Shown here in pieces: positions 1 through 7,770 of a stretch of DNA of 64,000 nt. The translations under genes were made by a program, and so were the position numbers. The notes below the pieces were generated by a model, which ran no database searches, had not been told where the DNA came from, and saw only the letters and a list, made by a program, of their open reading frames with translations. The DNA lies in NCBI RefSeq assembly GCF_025566985.1, contig NZ_JAOQJD010000009.1, positions 1-64,000 of the forward strand, written 5' to 3'. Source of the stretch: Aedoeadaptatus acetigenes. GTDB taxonomy: Bacteria; Bacillota; Clostridia; Tissierellales; Peptoniphilaceae. Each line of letters opens with the position of its first letter. Position 1 is the stretch's first letter.

Positions 1-1948
1 AAAGATTTTCTCTTTTTTGATCTGCTGTTCCTTTCGGTAAAATTATATGTTTACCAATAGGCACATAAGCCCTCTCTTCATTAATATATTTATTTTCAAC
101 GGTAAAGCCATTTTCAATATCCCCAGAATAAGTTACTAAAAAGGCATCATTGGTTATTTCAATTCTTCCGTCTTTTTCACCAATTTCTTTAACTGTATAC
201 TTACTTACACTTGAATTTTCTGTATCTTCTATTTGTCCAAAGGAAGCGGTCCACTCATTAGCATCGTTAAGTGTAACTACCTTTCCAGTAGCTTTCCCAT
301 CTTTGTATAATTCTACTTCTACTTTTTCTTCAACACTATCTATTTCAGTGCCATCAGTATTTTTCCATATTTTTTTTACAGGAATAGATATTTTTTTATC
401 TTCAGCTTTTTTTAATTTATTATAAAACGCACAACGGGATGGTAATGACTGAGCTTGCCTTACAGATGTGGTATCGTATCCCATATACTCCTTTAAATCT
501 TCTCCAGTAAAACTTTTGAAAATTTCAAATAGATTATCTTGTCTATTTTGAGCATTGTCTTCTCTATCCAATTTTTCATATGATTCTGCGCAGTTCCAAT
601 ATGTTTGATAAGTGCCATCATTTTCAATGGTTGTTTTTACATAGTAATATCTTTCATTGTATTGATCATCTACAATGTCTGAATACTCACTTGGAAGTTC
701 TGTTACTCTAAATAAATAATCCTCAGTATAGCCATCAATCTCTTCTAATATTTTATCTTCCAAATAGAACTCAGCATAACCATATCCAGAAAATAAATAT
801 TGTCTAGCTAAAGTATATGCTCGACTGATTTCCTGATTGTTTAAATCATCTAGACTTGTTACTTCCCTATCTAGATAGTAAGACAAATCATCATAAAAAT
901 CTTGTTTATTAGTTTTAACCAAATTCTCTACTGTTAATGTGATGTAATCATATGTTTTGATAACCGTATCTTTATCTTTTAGTTCTTCAAGTTTATACTT
1001 AAACGTCCAACTATCTGGTTGATCATTCATCAAATCTAAAAGATTCTCTTTTTCTTTCTCTGGACTCACTGTAGGAAGAATAATCATCTTACCGAATGGA
1101 ATTTTTGCATAGGACACAATCCCTTTTGAAACTTTATTAGTAACTACAAAGCCATTTTTTGCATCTCCTTCGTAAATTACTCTATACCTGTTGTCATTTA
1201 TTAAAACAGAGTGCTTACTTTCTCCAATTTCCTTTACTGAATATTCTGCAAGTTCATCATTTGTTCCCGAAACATCAAACACGCCTATCCAGTTATTTTC
1301 TTTAGTTTATTTTAATTTTTCACCAGTCGTTACGCCATTCTTATATAGTTCTACTTCTATTTTTTCTTCTGGTGCATCTATTTCAAATCCTTTTTCATTT
1401 TTCCAAATCTTTTTTACACTAATACTGCTTTCTTTATATGTCGGAGACTTTAACTTTGCTATATTCGATTCATTAAGCTTATTTTTATGTAGTGTGCTAC
1501 CTTCGATAGCAATACTACCTTTTACATCTGTTTTATCCTCTGCTAGGCTTGTAAATACTACCTTTAGAGTACCCCCTCCCAATTCAGAATTAAGGTTATT
1601 TACTTGTGCTTTTGCAACTTGCACTCCATCAAGAGTACGTACTGCAAAGTTGCTTTTTGATGCCTTAAAACCTTTAGGAAGAGTGACATTAAAATAGTCT
1701 CCTTCTTTAATATCTGCTCCATATTCACTGGCATCCCAGTCTATTTCTAGTCTACAGTCCTTATCTTCCTCAATTTTCTCATTAAGATCAATGGTATTAC
1801 CTTTTCGATCTTTGACTTCTATCCTACTAACTCTTGTTTTTGTTAACTCATTTGCTCCCTGTGCAAATGCATCTCCAATTGGTACAATTGTACCTAACAA
1901 CATTAAACAAGCTAAAAAAAATGCTGTTATTTTTTTACATTTTAACAT
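1..1948 (-). pseudogene. Cna-B repeat surface adhesin, interrupted by one stop codon (3' end beyond window)
   Basis: Starts at 1948 after a strong GGAGG site. The first 214 codons give a signal peptide (cleavage probably after AFA near residue 29), an adhesin-type beta domain, and the start of a Cna-B domain recognised from SVKKIWKN. Frame stops at TAA (1307-1309). I read every codon of the same frame from 1304 down to the left edge and found no other stop. It continues with the rest of the Cna-B domain, a long region of about 230 residues, and a second Cna-B domain (VKKIWKN near 363-385), so about 649 codons are visible. Codon TAA sits where a Leu TTA would fit (KLK-stop-TKENNW). Either a recent nonsense mutation or a base-call error explains this. 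The region is much more AT-rich than the metabolic genes to the right. Cna-B domains form stalks in secreted adhesins and pilins of Gram-positive bacteria; the cell-wall anchor is not in view. Confidence 0.82.
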
Positions 1949-2022
1949 TATTTCCTCCTTTTCTTTCTTTTCCTCAGCGACATCCTATATACAAAGAAGT
2001 TCTTTTCCAAAGAAAGAGAACC

Positions 2023-2051
2023 TATATACATCAAATGGTACCACTTTTCAA
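2023..2051 (-). promoter_or_regulatory. Promoter of the Cna-B adhesin gene
   Basis: Read on the minus strand: TTGAAA (2046-2051), 17-base spacer, TATATA (2023-2028). It lies about 75 bases upstream of the start at 1948. The 10-mer CCTATATACA containing the -10 recurs at 1984-1993 inside the leader. Confidence 0.6.
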
Positions 2052-2212
2052 GATTTTTTTCCACTTTTTGTGCGTTTTTACATCAGTTTCACAAGACACT
2101 ATTTTTGGTTTACATAGTTAGAAAAGTTAACTATAATACTTTGTGATATCTTAAATCATTAAATTAGATTGAGTAAATAAAAAAAGGCCCTGTCATACAT
2201 AATTGTCTGCAC

Positions 2213-2231
2213 TGACCCCCAAAAGTTGGAC
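2213..2231 (+). repeat. Left terminal inverted repeat of the IS
   Basis: TGACCCCCAAAAGTTGGAC. It matches the right end (3599-3617, read on the minus strand) at 17 of 19 positions. Confidence 0.85.
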
Positions 2232-2259
2232 CAAGAAATCCAACCTTTGGGGGTCTTTT
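2214..2259 (+). terminator. IS left-end hairpin, terminator-like, holding the orfA ribosome site
   Basis: Bases 2214-2230 pair with 2239-2255 in a 17-bp stem with one A/C mismatch, followed by TTTT. The only candidate Shine-Dalgarno, GGGGG at 2249-2253, is inside the 3' arm, 7 bases before the orfA ATG. Transcripts entering from outside would fold this stem; those starting inside the element could not. Confidence 0.65.
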
Positions 2260-2260
2260 A

Positions 2261-2704
2261 ATGGCAAAATACAGTTATGAATTGAAGAAGAAAATCGTCG
2301 AAGAATACCTGTCCGGGAAGACAAGCTATCCCGTCTTAGAAAATAAGTATCAAATCGGCGAATCGCAGATCAGACGCTGGGTGAACAATTACAAACAATT
2401 TGGCGATGAAGGCTTAATGCGCTCTAGAAATAATCGTGCGTACAGTGTAGAGTTTAAGTTAGAAGCCATCACACGCTACGAAACGAGCGACCGCAATCAA
2501 GCACCAAATCCTTCAAAGTCGAGTGAAGATCTTGATGCTTCCACACGGGAGGCATTGGAAAATCGCATCAAAGAATTAGAAGCGGAGAACGAAATACTCA
2601 CCATTCAAAAGATGTTCTGGGAGCAGCTAAGGAGTTTGGCGAGGGAAGAAAAAACGAACAAAAGGCGAAGATCGTCGCCAAACTCCGAGAACAATTCCAA
2701 CTAA
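2261..2704 (+). CDS. IS3-family transposase OrfA (helix-turn-helix)
   Basis: 147 residues. Residues 1-55 form a helix-turn-helix typical of IS150/IS3 OrfA (ENKYQIGESQIRRW), followed by a leucine-rich coiled-coil segment around residues 95-125 (ENRIKELEAENEIL) that normally mediates dimerisation. It binds the IS ends and is the N-terminal half of the OrfAB transposase. The last codons (RRRSSPNSENNSN) look like out-of-frame tail rather than conserved protein. An A6 run at 2649-2654 lies where ribosomes would slip -1 into the orfB frame, which is already open from 2581. Confidence 0.9.
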   Translation: MAKYSYELKKKIVEEYLSGKTSYPVLENKYQIGESQIRRWVNNYKQFGDEGLMRSRNNRAYSVEFKLEAITRYETSDRNQAPNPSKSSEDLDASTREALENRIKELEAENEILTIQKMFWEQLRSLAREEKTNKRRRSSPNSENNSN

Positions 2705-2745
2705 CCGAGATCCTCGCCGCCATCAACTTTCCAAAATCCACTTTC

Positions 2746-3546
2746 ATGTATTGGCAGAAAAAGTGGAACGAAGAAGATAAGGACCAAGCCTTGAAAGACG
2801 AGATCCTGGCCATACGGCGCGAACACAAAGACTACGGCTATCGAAGGATCCATCTGGAGCTGAAGAACCGGGGATGGGCGATCAACAAAAAGAAAGTTCA
2901 ACGGCTGGTTCAGGTCATGGGCCTTCAAGTCCGCGCCTACGGCAGGAAATACAAGAAGTACAACTCCTACAAAGGCGTTGTCGGTAAAATCAAGAAGAAT
3001 CGCATCAACCGCCGCTTCAACACCTCCATCCCCTACCAAAAAATTACCACCGACACCACGGAATTCAAATACTACGTCGAAGATAAAGCAGGGAAACTTC
3101 AAACAAAGAAACTCTACCTCGATCCGTACATGGACATGTACAATCTGGAAATCATCAGCTACGTCCTCTCCGATCAGCCCAACGGCGTCACCATGCTACA
3201 AGGCTTAGAAGAAGCCATCGAACGAACCAGCGGCTGCCCCTACCGCCGCACCTTCCACTCCGATCGCGGGTGGGGCTACCAAATGACCGCCTATCAAGCC
3301 ATGCTGAAAGAACACCACATCTTCCAAAGCATGTCGAGAAAAGGCAACTGCTACGACAACGCACCCATGGAAAACTTCTTCAGCATCCTGAAAAGAGAAA
3401 TCTACGACGGATATGTTTACCGAAGTCGGGGAGAACTCGTCCGGACCATCGAGTGCTTTATCCGCTACTACAACAACGATCGAATCAAAGAAAAGTTAGG
3501 AGGCCTGAGTCCGAAACAATACCGTGAACGCATGCAATCCGCATAG
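2746..3546 (+). CDS. IS3-family transposase OrfB (DDE integrase)
   Basis: 266 residues from the first ATG. The frame is open further upstream, and residues such as KAKIVAKLREQF encoded from about 2668 are typical of the true OrfB N-terminus, so the functional product is probably an OrfAB fusion. It has an HTH_21-type region followed by the integrase core. The DDE triad is visible: D in ITTDTTEF, D in FHSDRGWGYQ, and E in DNAPMENFF. It catalyses strand transfer of the element. Nothing is missing in this copy, so it may still be active. Confidence 0.92.
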   Translation: MYWQKKWNEEDKDQALKDEILAIRREHKDYGYRRIHLELKNRGWAINKKKVQRLVQVMGLQVRAYGRKYKKYNSYKGVVGKIKKNRINRRFNTSIPYQKITTDTTEFKYYVEDKAGKLQTKKLYLDPYMDMYNLEIISYVLSDQPNGVTMLQGLEEAIERTSGCPYRRTFHSDRGWGYQMTAYQAMLKEHHIFQSMSRKGNCYDNAPMENFFSILKREIYDGYVYRSRGELVRTIECFIRYYNNDRIKEKLGGLSPKQYRERMQSA

Positions 3547-3565
3547 AACGAATGTTATGTAAAAC

Positions 3566-3598
3566 AAAATCGAGCAAGCTAAATGCTTACTCGATTTT
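3566..3598 (+). terminator. IS right-end hairpin terminator
   Basis: AATCGAGCAAGC pairs with GCTTACTCGATT around a TAAAT loop, flanked by A and T runs, so it can act on both strands. The same hairpin recurs at 24944-24980 in a chromosomal setting. Confidence 0.7.
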
Positions 3599-3617
3599 GT
3601 CCAACTTTATGGGGTCA
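3599..3617 (-). repeat. Right terminal inverted repeat of the IS
   Basis: Read on the minus strand, TGACCCCATAAAGTTGGAC. It differs from the left repeat at two positions. Confidence 0.85.
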
Positions 3618-3707
3618 CTCTAGGCAGCCCTCGCTTTTTTGTTGCAAGAAATCCACCCGCTTCATGTCCGATCGCCAGTTGTTTTTCCCCTTCACAAAAA
3701 TTTCCGC

Positions 3708-3734
3708 AAAAAAAGGGTAGGCCGAAGCCTACCC
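3708..3734 (-). terminator. Terminator of the thlA-crt-hbd operon
   Basis: On the minus strand GGGTAGG-CTTCGG-CCTACCC followed by seven T, a textbook intrinsic terminator 45 bases past hbd. Confidence 0.9.
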
Positions 3735-3778
3735 GATTTTGTATGACAGAAGCTCTTGAAAGCCTCAATTTGAATAGA

Positions 3779-4624
3779 TTAGTCGTATTTGTAGAAGCCT
3801 TCGCCGCTCTTACGACCCAATTTGCCGCCGCGAACCATTTTGCGCAGAAGAACGTGTGCGCGGTATTTGCTGTCGTGGTAGTCGTTGTAGAGAACGTCCA
3901 TAATGGCGAGGCAAACGTCCAAGCCGATTAAGTCAGCTAAAGCCAAGGGGCCCATGGGGTGGTTTGCGCCTAATTTCATGGCGGTGTCCACGTCTTCAAC
4001 GGAAGCGACGCCGTCGCCGACGATGCCGATACCTTCGTTGATCATGGGGATCAAGATGCGGTTTACGACGAAGCCGGGAGCTTCTTCGACTTCGACCGGA
4101 GTCTTGCCGATTTCGTTGGTTAAGTCGATGATGGTCTTCTTGGTTTCTTCGTCGGTGTGCAGACCGCAGATGATTTCAACTAATTTCATTGCGGGAACCG
4201 GGTTGAAGAAGTGCATGCCGATAACTTTTGCGGGACGGTTGGTCACTGCAGCGATGTCGGTGATGCTCAAGGAAGAGGTGTTGGTTGCGAGGATGGTCTT
4301 TGCGTCGCAAAGTTCGTCGCATTGTCTGAAGTAGTCTTTTTTAACTTCGGGATCTTCCGAAGCGGCTTCAATAACGATGTCGCAGTCGGAAAGGTCTTTA
4401 AATTCTTCCACGATGGAGATGCGTTTCATGGCAGCGTCCATGTCTTCTTGCGTCATGCGTTCTTTCGAAACATTCTTCGCGTAAGCTTTTTCTACCTTGC
4501 CCATGATCTTTGCGATCTTTTCGTCGGTAAGGTTTCTACTCTTGATGACGACTTCGTGGAAACGTGCGGCAACTTGAACGATGCCAAGACCCATAGTACC
4601 CGAACCGATAACTCCGATTTTCAT
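3779..4624 (-). CDS. hbd: 3-hydroxybutyryl-CoA dehydrogenase
   Basis: 281 residues, full length for the family. It reduces acetoacetyl-CoA to 3-hydroxybutyryl-CoA with NAD(P)H. The N-terminal Rossmann fold has GSGTMG at residues 7-12. The catalytic His138 (HFFNPVP) and Glu150 are spaced as in characterised enzymes, followed by the helical dimerisation domain with GFVVNRIL. The start is set by AGGAGG 7-8 bases upstream. It is the last gene of a three-gene operon, 33 bases after crt, and is followed by a strong terminator. Confidence 0.96.
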   Translation of the reverse strand: MKIGVIGSGTMGLGIVQVAARFHEVVIKSRNLTDEKIAKIMGKVEKAYAKNVSKERMTQEDMDAAMKRISIVEEFKDLSDCDIVIEAASEDPEVKKDYFRQCDELCDAKTILATNTSSLSITDIAAVTNRPAKVIGMHFFNPVPAMKLVEIICGLHTDEETKKTIIDLTNEIGKTPVEVEEAPGFVVNRILIPMINEGIGIVGDGVASVEDVDTAMKLGANHPMGPLALADLIGLDVCLAIMDVLYNDYHDSKYRAHVLLRKMVRGGKLGRKSGEGFYKYD

Positions 4625-4657
4625 AAGAATTCCTCCTGTTCTCTATTTAAAGATTGT

Positions 4658-5437
4658 TTATTTACCTGTAAATTCCGGAGCCCGTTTGCCCAGGAATGCG
4701 CCCATGCCTTCTTTTTGATCTTCGGTGGCGAAGCAGAGAGCAAAGGCCGATTTTTCAATGTCCATACCCGTTTGAATGTCCGCTTGCAGACCGTCTACAA
4801 TAGCGCCCTTGGCGTAGGATACGGCGCGAGCACCCTTGGATGCGATGGTTTCGGCGAGTTTCATCGCTTCGTTCATCAATTCTTCCGGTGCGACCACGGC
4901 GTTGACCAAGCCGATTTCATAGGCGCGGTCGGCCTTAATGTTTTTGGCCGTGTAGATCAATTCTTTCGCGATGCCGACGCCGACGGTTCTCGGCAGGCGT
5001 TGGGTGCCGCCGAAGCCCGGGGTGATCCCGAGGCCCACTTCCGGTTGGCCGAAGACGGCTTTTTCGGAAGCGATGCGAATGTCGCAGGCGAGGGACAGTT
5101 CACAGCCGCCGCCCAGGGCGAAGCCGTTTACTGCAGCGATAACGGGCTTGGAAAGCCGTTCGATTAACATAAAGGTATCCATGCCGAGTTTTGCAAATGC
5201 GTGGGCTTCTGCCGCATTAAGCGGTTGCATTTCAGAAATATCGGCGCCGGCGACAAAGGCCTTGCCTTCGCCGGTGAGAATCACGACGGCTACTTCATCG
5301 TCCGTTTCCAGGGCGCTAAAGCAGCGGTTTAATTCGGTTAATACCTCGGTGTTCAGGGCGTTTAAGCTCTTGGGCTTATTGACCTTGACCGTGGCAATGG
5401 CGTTTTGTTTTTCGACAATCAGATATTGAAAGTCCAC
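4658..5437 (-). CDS. crt: Crotonase / short-chain enoyl-CoA hydratase
   Basis: 259 residues, GTG start with GGAAG upstream. It interconverts 3-hydroxybutyryl-CoA and crotonyl-CoA between Hbd and the acyl-CoA dehydrogenase. The oxyanion-hole sequence AGADI is at residues 63-67, and the two catalytic acids are Glu113 (GGGCELSLACD) and Glu133 (GQPEVGLG), as in true crotonases. It sits between thlA and hbd, with 28 bases to thlA. Confidence 0.95.
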   Translation of the reverse strand: MDFQYLIVEKQNAIATVKVNKPKSLNALNTEVLTELNRCFSALETDDEVAVVILTGEGKAFVAGADISEMQPLNAAEAHAFAKLGMDTFMLIERLSKPVIAAVNGFALGGGCELSLACDIRIASEKAVFGQPEVGLGITPGFGGTQRLPRTVGVGIAKELIYTAKNIKADRAYEIGLVNAVVAPEELMNEAMKLAETIASKGARAVSYAKGAIVDGLQADIQTGMDIEKSAFALCFATEDQKEGMGAFLGKRAPEFTGK

Positions 5438-5465
5438 TATGGCACTTCCTTTCAGTTAATCCCGA

Positions 5466-6644
5466 TTAGCGTTCGACGGTAAGTGCGGTACCCATACCTC
5501 CGCCGATACAGAGGGTAGCGAGACCCTTCTTGGCGTCGCGACGTTTCATTTCGTATAAGAGGGTGGTGAGGATACGTGCACCGGAAGCTCCGATGGGGTG
5601 ACCGATGGCGATTGCCCCGCCGTTGACATTGGTTTTTTCCATGTCGAGGCCTAAGGTCTTAGCAACTGCGCCTGCTTGTGCTGCGAAAGCTTCGTTTGCT
5701 TCAACGAGGTCGAGTTCGGAGAATTCCCAGCCGGCTTTTTCCATTGCTTTTCTGGAAGAGGGGATCGGGCCGGTACCCATGATCTTGGGATCGACGCCTG
5801 CGGATGCGTAGCTGGCGATCTTAGCCATGGGCTCAACGCCTAATTCTTTGGCTTTTTCTTCGCTCATAACGATAACCATGGCAGCGCCGTCGTTGATACC
5901 GGATGCGTTGGCTGCGGTAACGGTACCGTCTTTAATGAATGCGGGCTTCATGCCGCTGATGCTTTCTTTGGTTACGCCGTCGCGGATGTATTCGTCTTTG
6001 TCGACGACGGTAACTTTGCCCTTGCGGCCTTTAACTTCTACCGGAACGATTTCTTCGTCGAAGATGCCTTCTGCACGGGCCTTGCTTGCACGTTGTTGGC
6101 TGACTGCGGCGATTTCGTCTTGATCGTCTCTGGTGACGTCGTATTCTTTCGATACATTTTCAGCGGTAACGCCCATGTGGTAGTCGTTGAATGCATCCCA
6201 CAGACCGTCTTTAATCATTTCGTCGACGAGTTTCTTTTCGCCCATGCGAGCGCCCCAGCGAGCGTCGTTTAAGATGAAGGGTGCGCAGCTCATGGATTCG
6301 GTACCGCCGGCCAATACGATATCGGCGTCGCCTGCTTTAATGATTTGTGCTGCGAGGGATACGGCACGTAAACCGGAACCGCAAACCTTGTTGATGGTCA
6401 TTGCCGGCGTGGTTTCGGGCAGACCTGCGTGAAGGATTACTTGACGAGCCACGTTTTGGCCGAGACCTGCTTGAAGTACGTTGCCGATGATGGCTTCATC
6501 GACATCTTCTGCTTTGATGCCTGCGCGTGCGATGGCTTCTTTTGCTGCAACAACGCCCAAATCGACGGCACTTACGCTTTTGAATGCGCCCCCGAAGGAA
6601 CCCACGGGTGTTCTTGCTGCACTTGCGATGACGACATTTTTCAT
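5466..6644 (-). CDS. thlA: Acetyl-CoA C-acetyltransferase (thiolase)
   Basis: 392 residues. It condenses two acetyl-CoA to acetoacetyl-CoA, the entry step to butyrate. The acylated cysteine is Cys88 (NKVCGSG); the GHPIGASGAR and CIGGGMG motifs near the C-terminus carry the other catalytic His and Cys. An in-frame ATG 20 codons upstream exists, but GGGAGG 7 bases before 6644 and family length favour this start. First gene of the operon, expressed from a consensus promoter at 6716-6744. Confidence 0.96.
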   Translation of the reverse strand: MKNVVIASAARTPVGSFGGAFKSVSAVDLGVVAAKEAIARAGIKAEDVDEAIIGNVLQAGLGQNVARQVILHAGLPETTPAMTINKVCGSGLRAVSLAAQIIKAGDADIVLAGGTESMSCAPFILNDARWGARMGEKKLVDEMIKDGLWDAFNDYHMGVTAENVSKEYDVTRDDQDEIAAVSQQRASKARAEGIFDEEIVPVEVKGRKGKVTVVDKDEYIRDGVTKESISGMKPAFIKDGTVTAANASGINDGAAMVIVMSEEKAKELGVEPMAKIASYASAGVDPKIMGTGPIPSSRKAMEKAGWEFSELDLVEANEAFAAQAGAVAKTLGLDMEKTNVNGGAIAIGHPIGASGARILTTLLYEMKRRDAKKGLATLCIGGGMGTALTVER

Positions 6645-6715
6645 TATATAGCCTCCCTTATAGATATGTTCTGCTTGCTCGGTTGTTTTGCAATTGTTTT
6701 CCAACTTCTATCTGC

Positions 6716-6744
6716 ATTATAAAATATAAATACAGGCGCGTCAA
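6716..6744 (-). promoter_or_regulatory. Promoter of thlA-crt-hbd
   Basis: Minus strand: TTGACG (6739-6744), exactly 17 bases, TATAAT (6716-6721). The transcript leader would be about 65 bases. Confidence 0.85.
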
Positions 6745-6760
6745 TAGATTTGGTGAAAAT

Positions 6761-6778
6761 TTGTTAATTATCTTTCAA
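6761..6778 (+). promoter_or_regulatory. Possible Rex operator upstream of thlA
   Basis: TTGTTAATTATCTTTCAA against the known Rex consensus TTGTTAAnnnnTTAACAA: the left half-site is perfect and the right half matches 4 of 7. It is 17 bases upstream of the -35. A rex gene is in the same window, and Rex controls butyrate genes in clostridia. Confidence 0.4.
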
Positions 6779-6935
6779 GAAAATATTCGAGCAAGTCCCA
6801 TGAATTAGGGATAATTATTTTTTACACAATCAGAAACGGGACTTTTACCCCCTCTTAACCGCGACTCGTTATGTTTTTTACATATCTTCCGGCTTGCGGG
6901 AAAATGATTTGCACCGCTTTCATGGTGTTTCATCC

Positions 6936-6970
6936 GCAAAAAAAAGAGAGGCGCCGATGCTCTCTCTTTT
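6936..6970 (-). terminator. Terminator, probably ending the apt transcript
   Basis: AAAAGAGAG pairs with CTCTCTTTT (9 bp) around an 11-base loop, with a run of eight T on the minus strand. No minus-strand gene lies closer than apt (7186-7701), so the apt transcript would cross the tRNA in antisense before ending here. It could also work weakly on the plus strand. Confidence 0.6.
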
Positions 6971-7043
6971 CTTAAAATCTCGGGCCTTGACTCGGCCGTT
7001 TTTTGTGCGCTTTTTCGAAAAGCTCCGGGCCCCTCCGCCGATC

Positions 7044-7072
7044 TTGACAGGCCTCCTTGGAAGGAGTAAAAT
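7044..7072 (+). promoter_or_regulatory. tRNA-Gly promoter
   Basis: TTGACA (7044-7049), 17 bases, TAAAAT (7067-7072), ending 13 bases before the tRNA. Confidence 0.85.
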
Positions 7073-7085
7073 ACAGTTTACTTAT

Positions 7086-7159
7086 GCGGGTGTAGCTCAG
7101 TGGCAGAGCCTCGGCTTCCCAAGCCGATCGCGAGGGTTCGATTCCCTTCACCCGCTCCA
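7086..7159 (+). tRNA. tRNA-Gly(CCC)
   Basis: 74 nt including encoded CCA (7157-7159). The acceptor stem GCGGGTG pairs with CACCCGC. The D arm AGCTCAGTGGCAGAGC, the anticodon stem TCGGC/GCCGA with loop TTCCCAA (anticodon CCC), and the T arm GAGGGTTCGATTCCCTT are all intact. It is a single tRNA gene with its own promoter and terminator. Confidence 0.97.
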
Positions 7160-7180
7160 CGGCCTTTGGGCCGTTTTTTT
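7159..7180 (+). terminator. tRNA-Gly terminator
   Basis: ACGGCC-TTTG-GGCCGT followed by seven T, beginning at the tRNA 3' end. Confidence 0.9.
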
Positions 7181-7185
7181 ATTGC

Positions 7186-7701
7186 CTAAGCGGGAAATTC
7201 CATAAGGGAGTAGACGGGCACGGGCATTTTGTCCCGGCCGTTTAATCCGTCGAGCTCGATCAAAACCAAGCAGCCGATGACATCGGCGCCGGCGTTTTTA
7301 CATATTTCCACCGCCGCGCTTCCCGTGCCGCCGGTGGCCAAGAGATCGTCGACGATGAGTACCTTCTCTCCTTTTTCGATGGCATCCACGTGCATTTCCA
7401 CCGTGTCGGAGCCGTATTCCAATTCGTATTCGGCGGAGTGAGTGTCCGCGGGAAGCTTGCCAGGCTTTCGGATGGGCACAAAGCCCACGCCGAGATCGTA
7501 GGCCAGTGGCGCGCCCAAGATAAATCCCCGTGCTTCGATGCCCACCACTTTGTCGATGGCTTCATCCTTCACCAAATCCTTCATGGCGTCGATGGCTTCG
7601 CGAAAGGCCTCGCCGTCTTTTAAAAGGGTGGTAATGTCCCGAAAGGTAATGCCTTCTTTCGGGTAGTCTTTTATGCTTCTGATTTTCTCTTTAAAATCCA
7701 T
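7186..7701 (-). CDS. apt: Adenine phosphoribosyltransferase
   Basis: 171 residues, the usual length. It makes AMP from adenine and PRPP for purine salvage. The PRPP-binding motif VLIVDDLLATGGT is present, with the type I phosphoribosyltransferase fold around it and the dimer-interface segment RKPGKLP. The start at 7701 has AGAGAGG upstream; a longer open frame back to 7728 would add nine unlikely residues. It is divergent from fbp; its promoter overlaps the fbp upstream region. Confidence 0.95.
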   Translation of the reverse strand: MDFKEKIRSIKDYPKEGITFRDITTLLKDGEAFREAIDAMKDLVKDEAIDKVVGIEARGFILGAPLAYDLGVGFVPIRKPGKLPADTHSAEYELEYGSDTVEMHVDAIEKGEKVLIVDDLLATGGTGSAAVEICKNAGADVIGCLVLIELDGLNGRDKMPVPVYSLMEFPA

Positions 7702-7727
7702 AGTCGCCTCTCTTTCTTTTCTATTCA

Positions 7728-7756
7728 TTTATACCCCAAAACTGGGTATAGGACAA
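7728..7756 (-). promoter_or_regulatory. apt promoter with a palindrome in the spacer
   Basis: Minus strand: TTGTCC (7751-7756), 17 bases, TATAAA (7728-7733). The spacer holds the inverted repeat TATACCC (7730-7736) / GGGTATA (7744-7750), which also faces fbp and could be a shared operator. Confidence 0.55.
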
Positions 7757-7770
7757 GTAAGGAGGGGACT

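Larger units (their letters stand above)
2213..3617 (+). mobile_element. IS3-family insertion sequence (IS150-like), 1405 bp, apparently intact
   Basis: Two overlapping-phase reading frames (HTH protein, then DDE integrase) are enclosed by 19-bp imperfect terminal inverted repeats, 17 of 19 matching. The left end TGACCCCCAAAAGTTGGAC pairs with the right end TGACCCCATAAAGTTGGAC read on the minus strand. Each end also carries a stem-loop with a T run. No target-site duplication is obvious (flanks CAC and CTC), so the insertion may be old or the flanks rearranged. End fragments of the same element recur at 13914, 15225 and 24944. It separates the damaged adhesin from the butyrate genes. Confidence 0.9.

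Noticed and set aside
2203..3627. Target-site duplication of the IS
   Set aside because: Flanking bases CAC and CTC do not match; no 3-4 bp repeat is supported.
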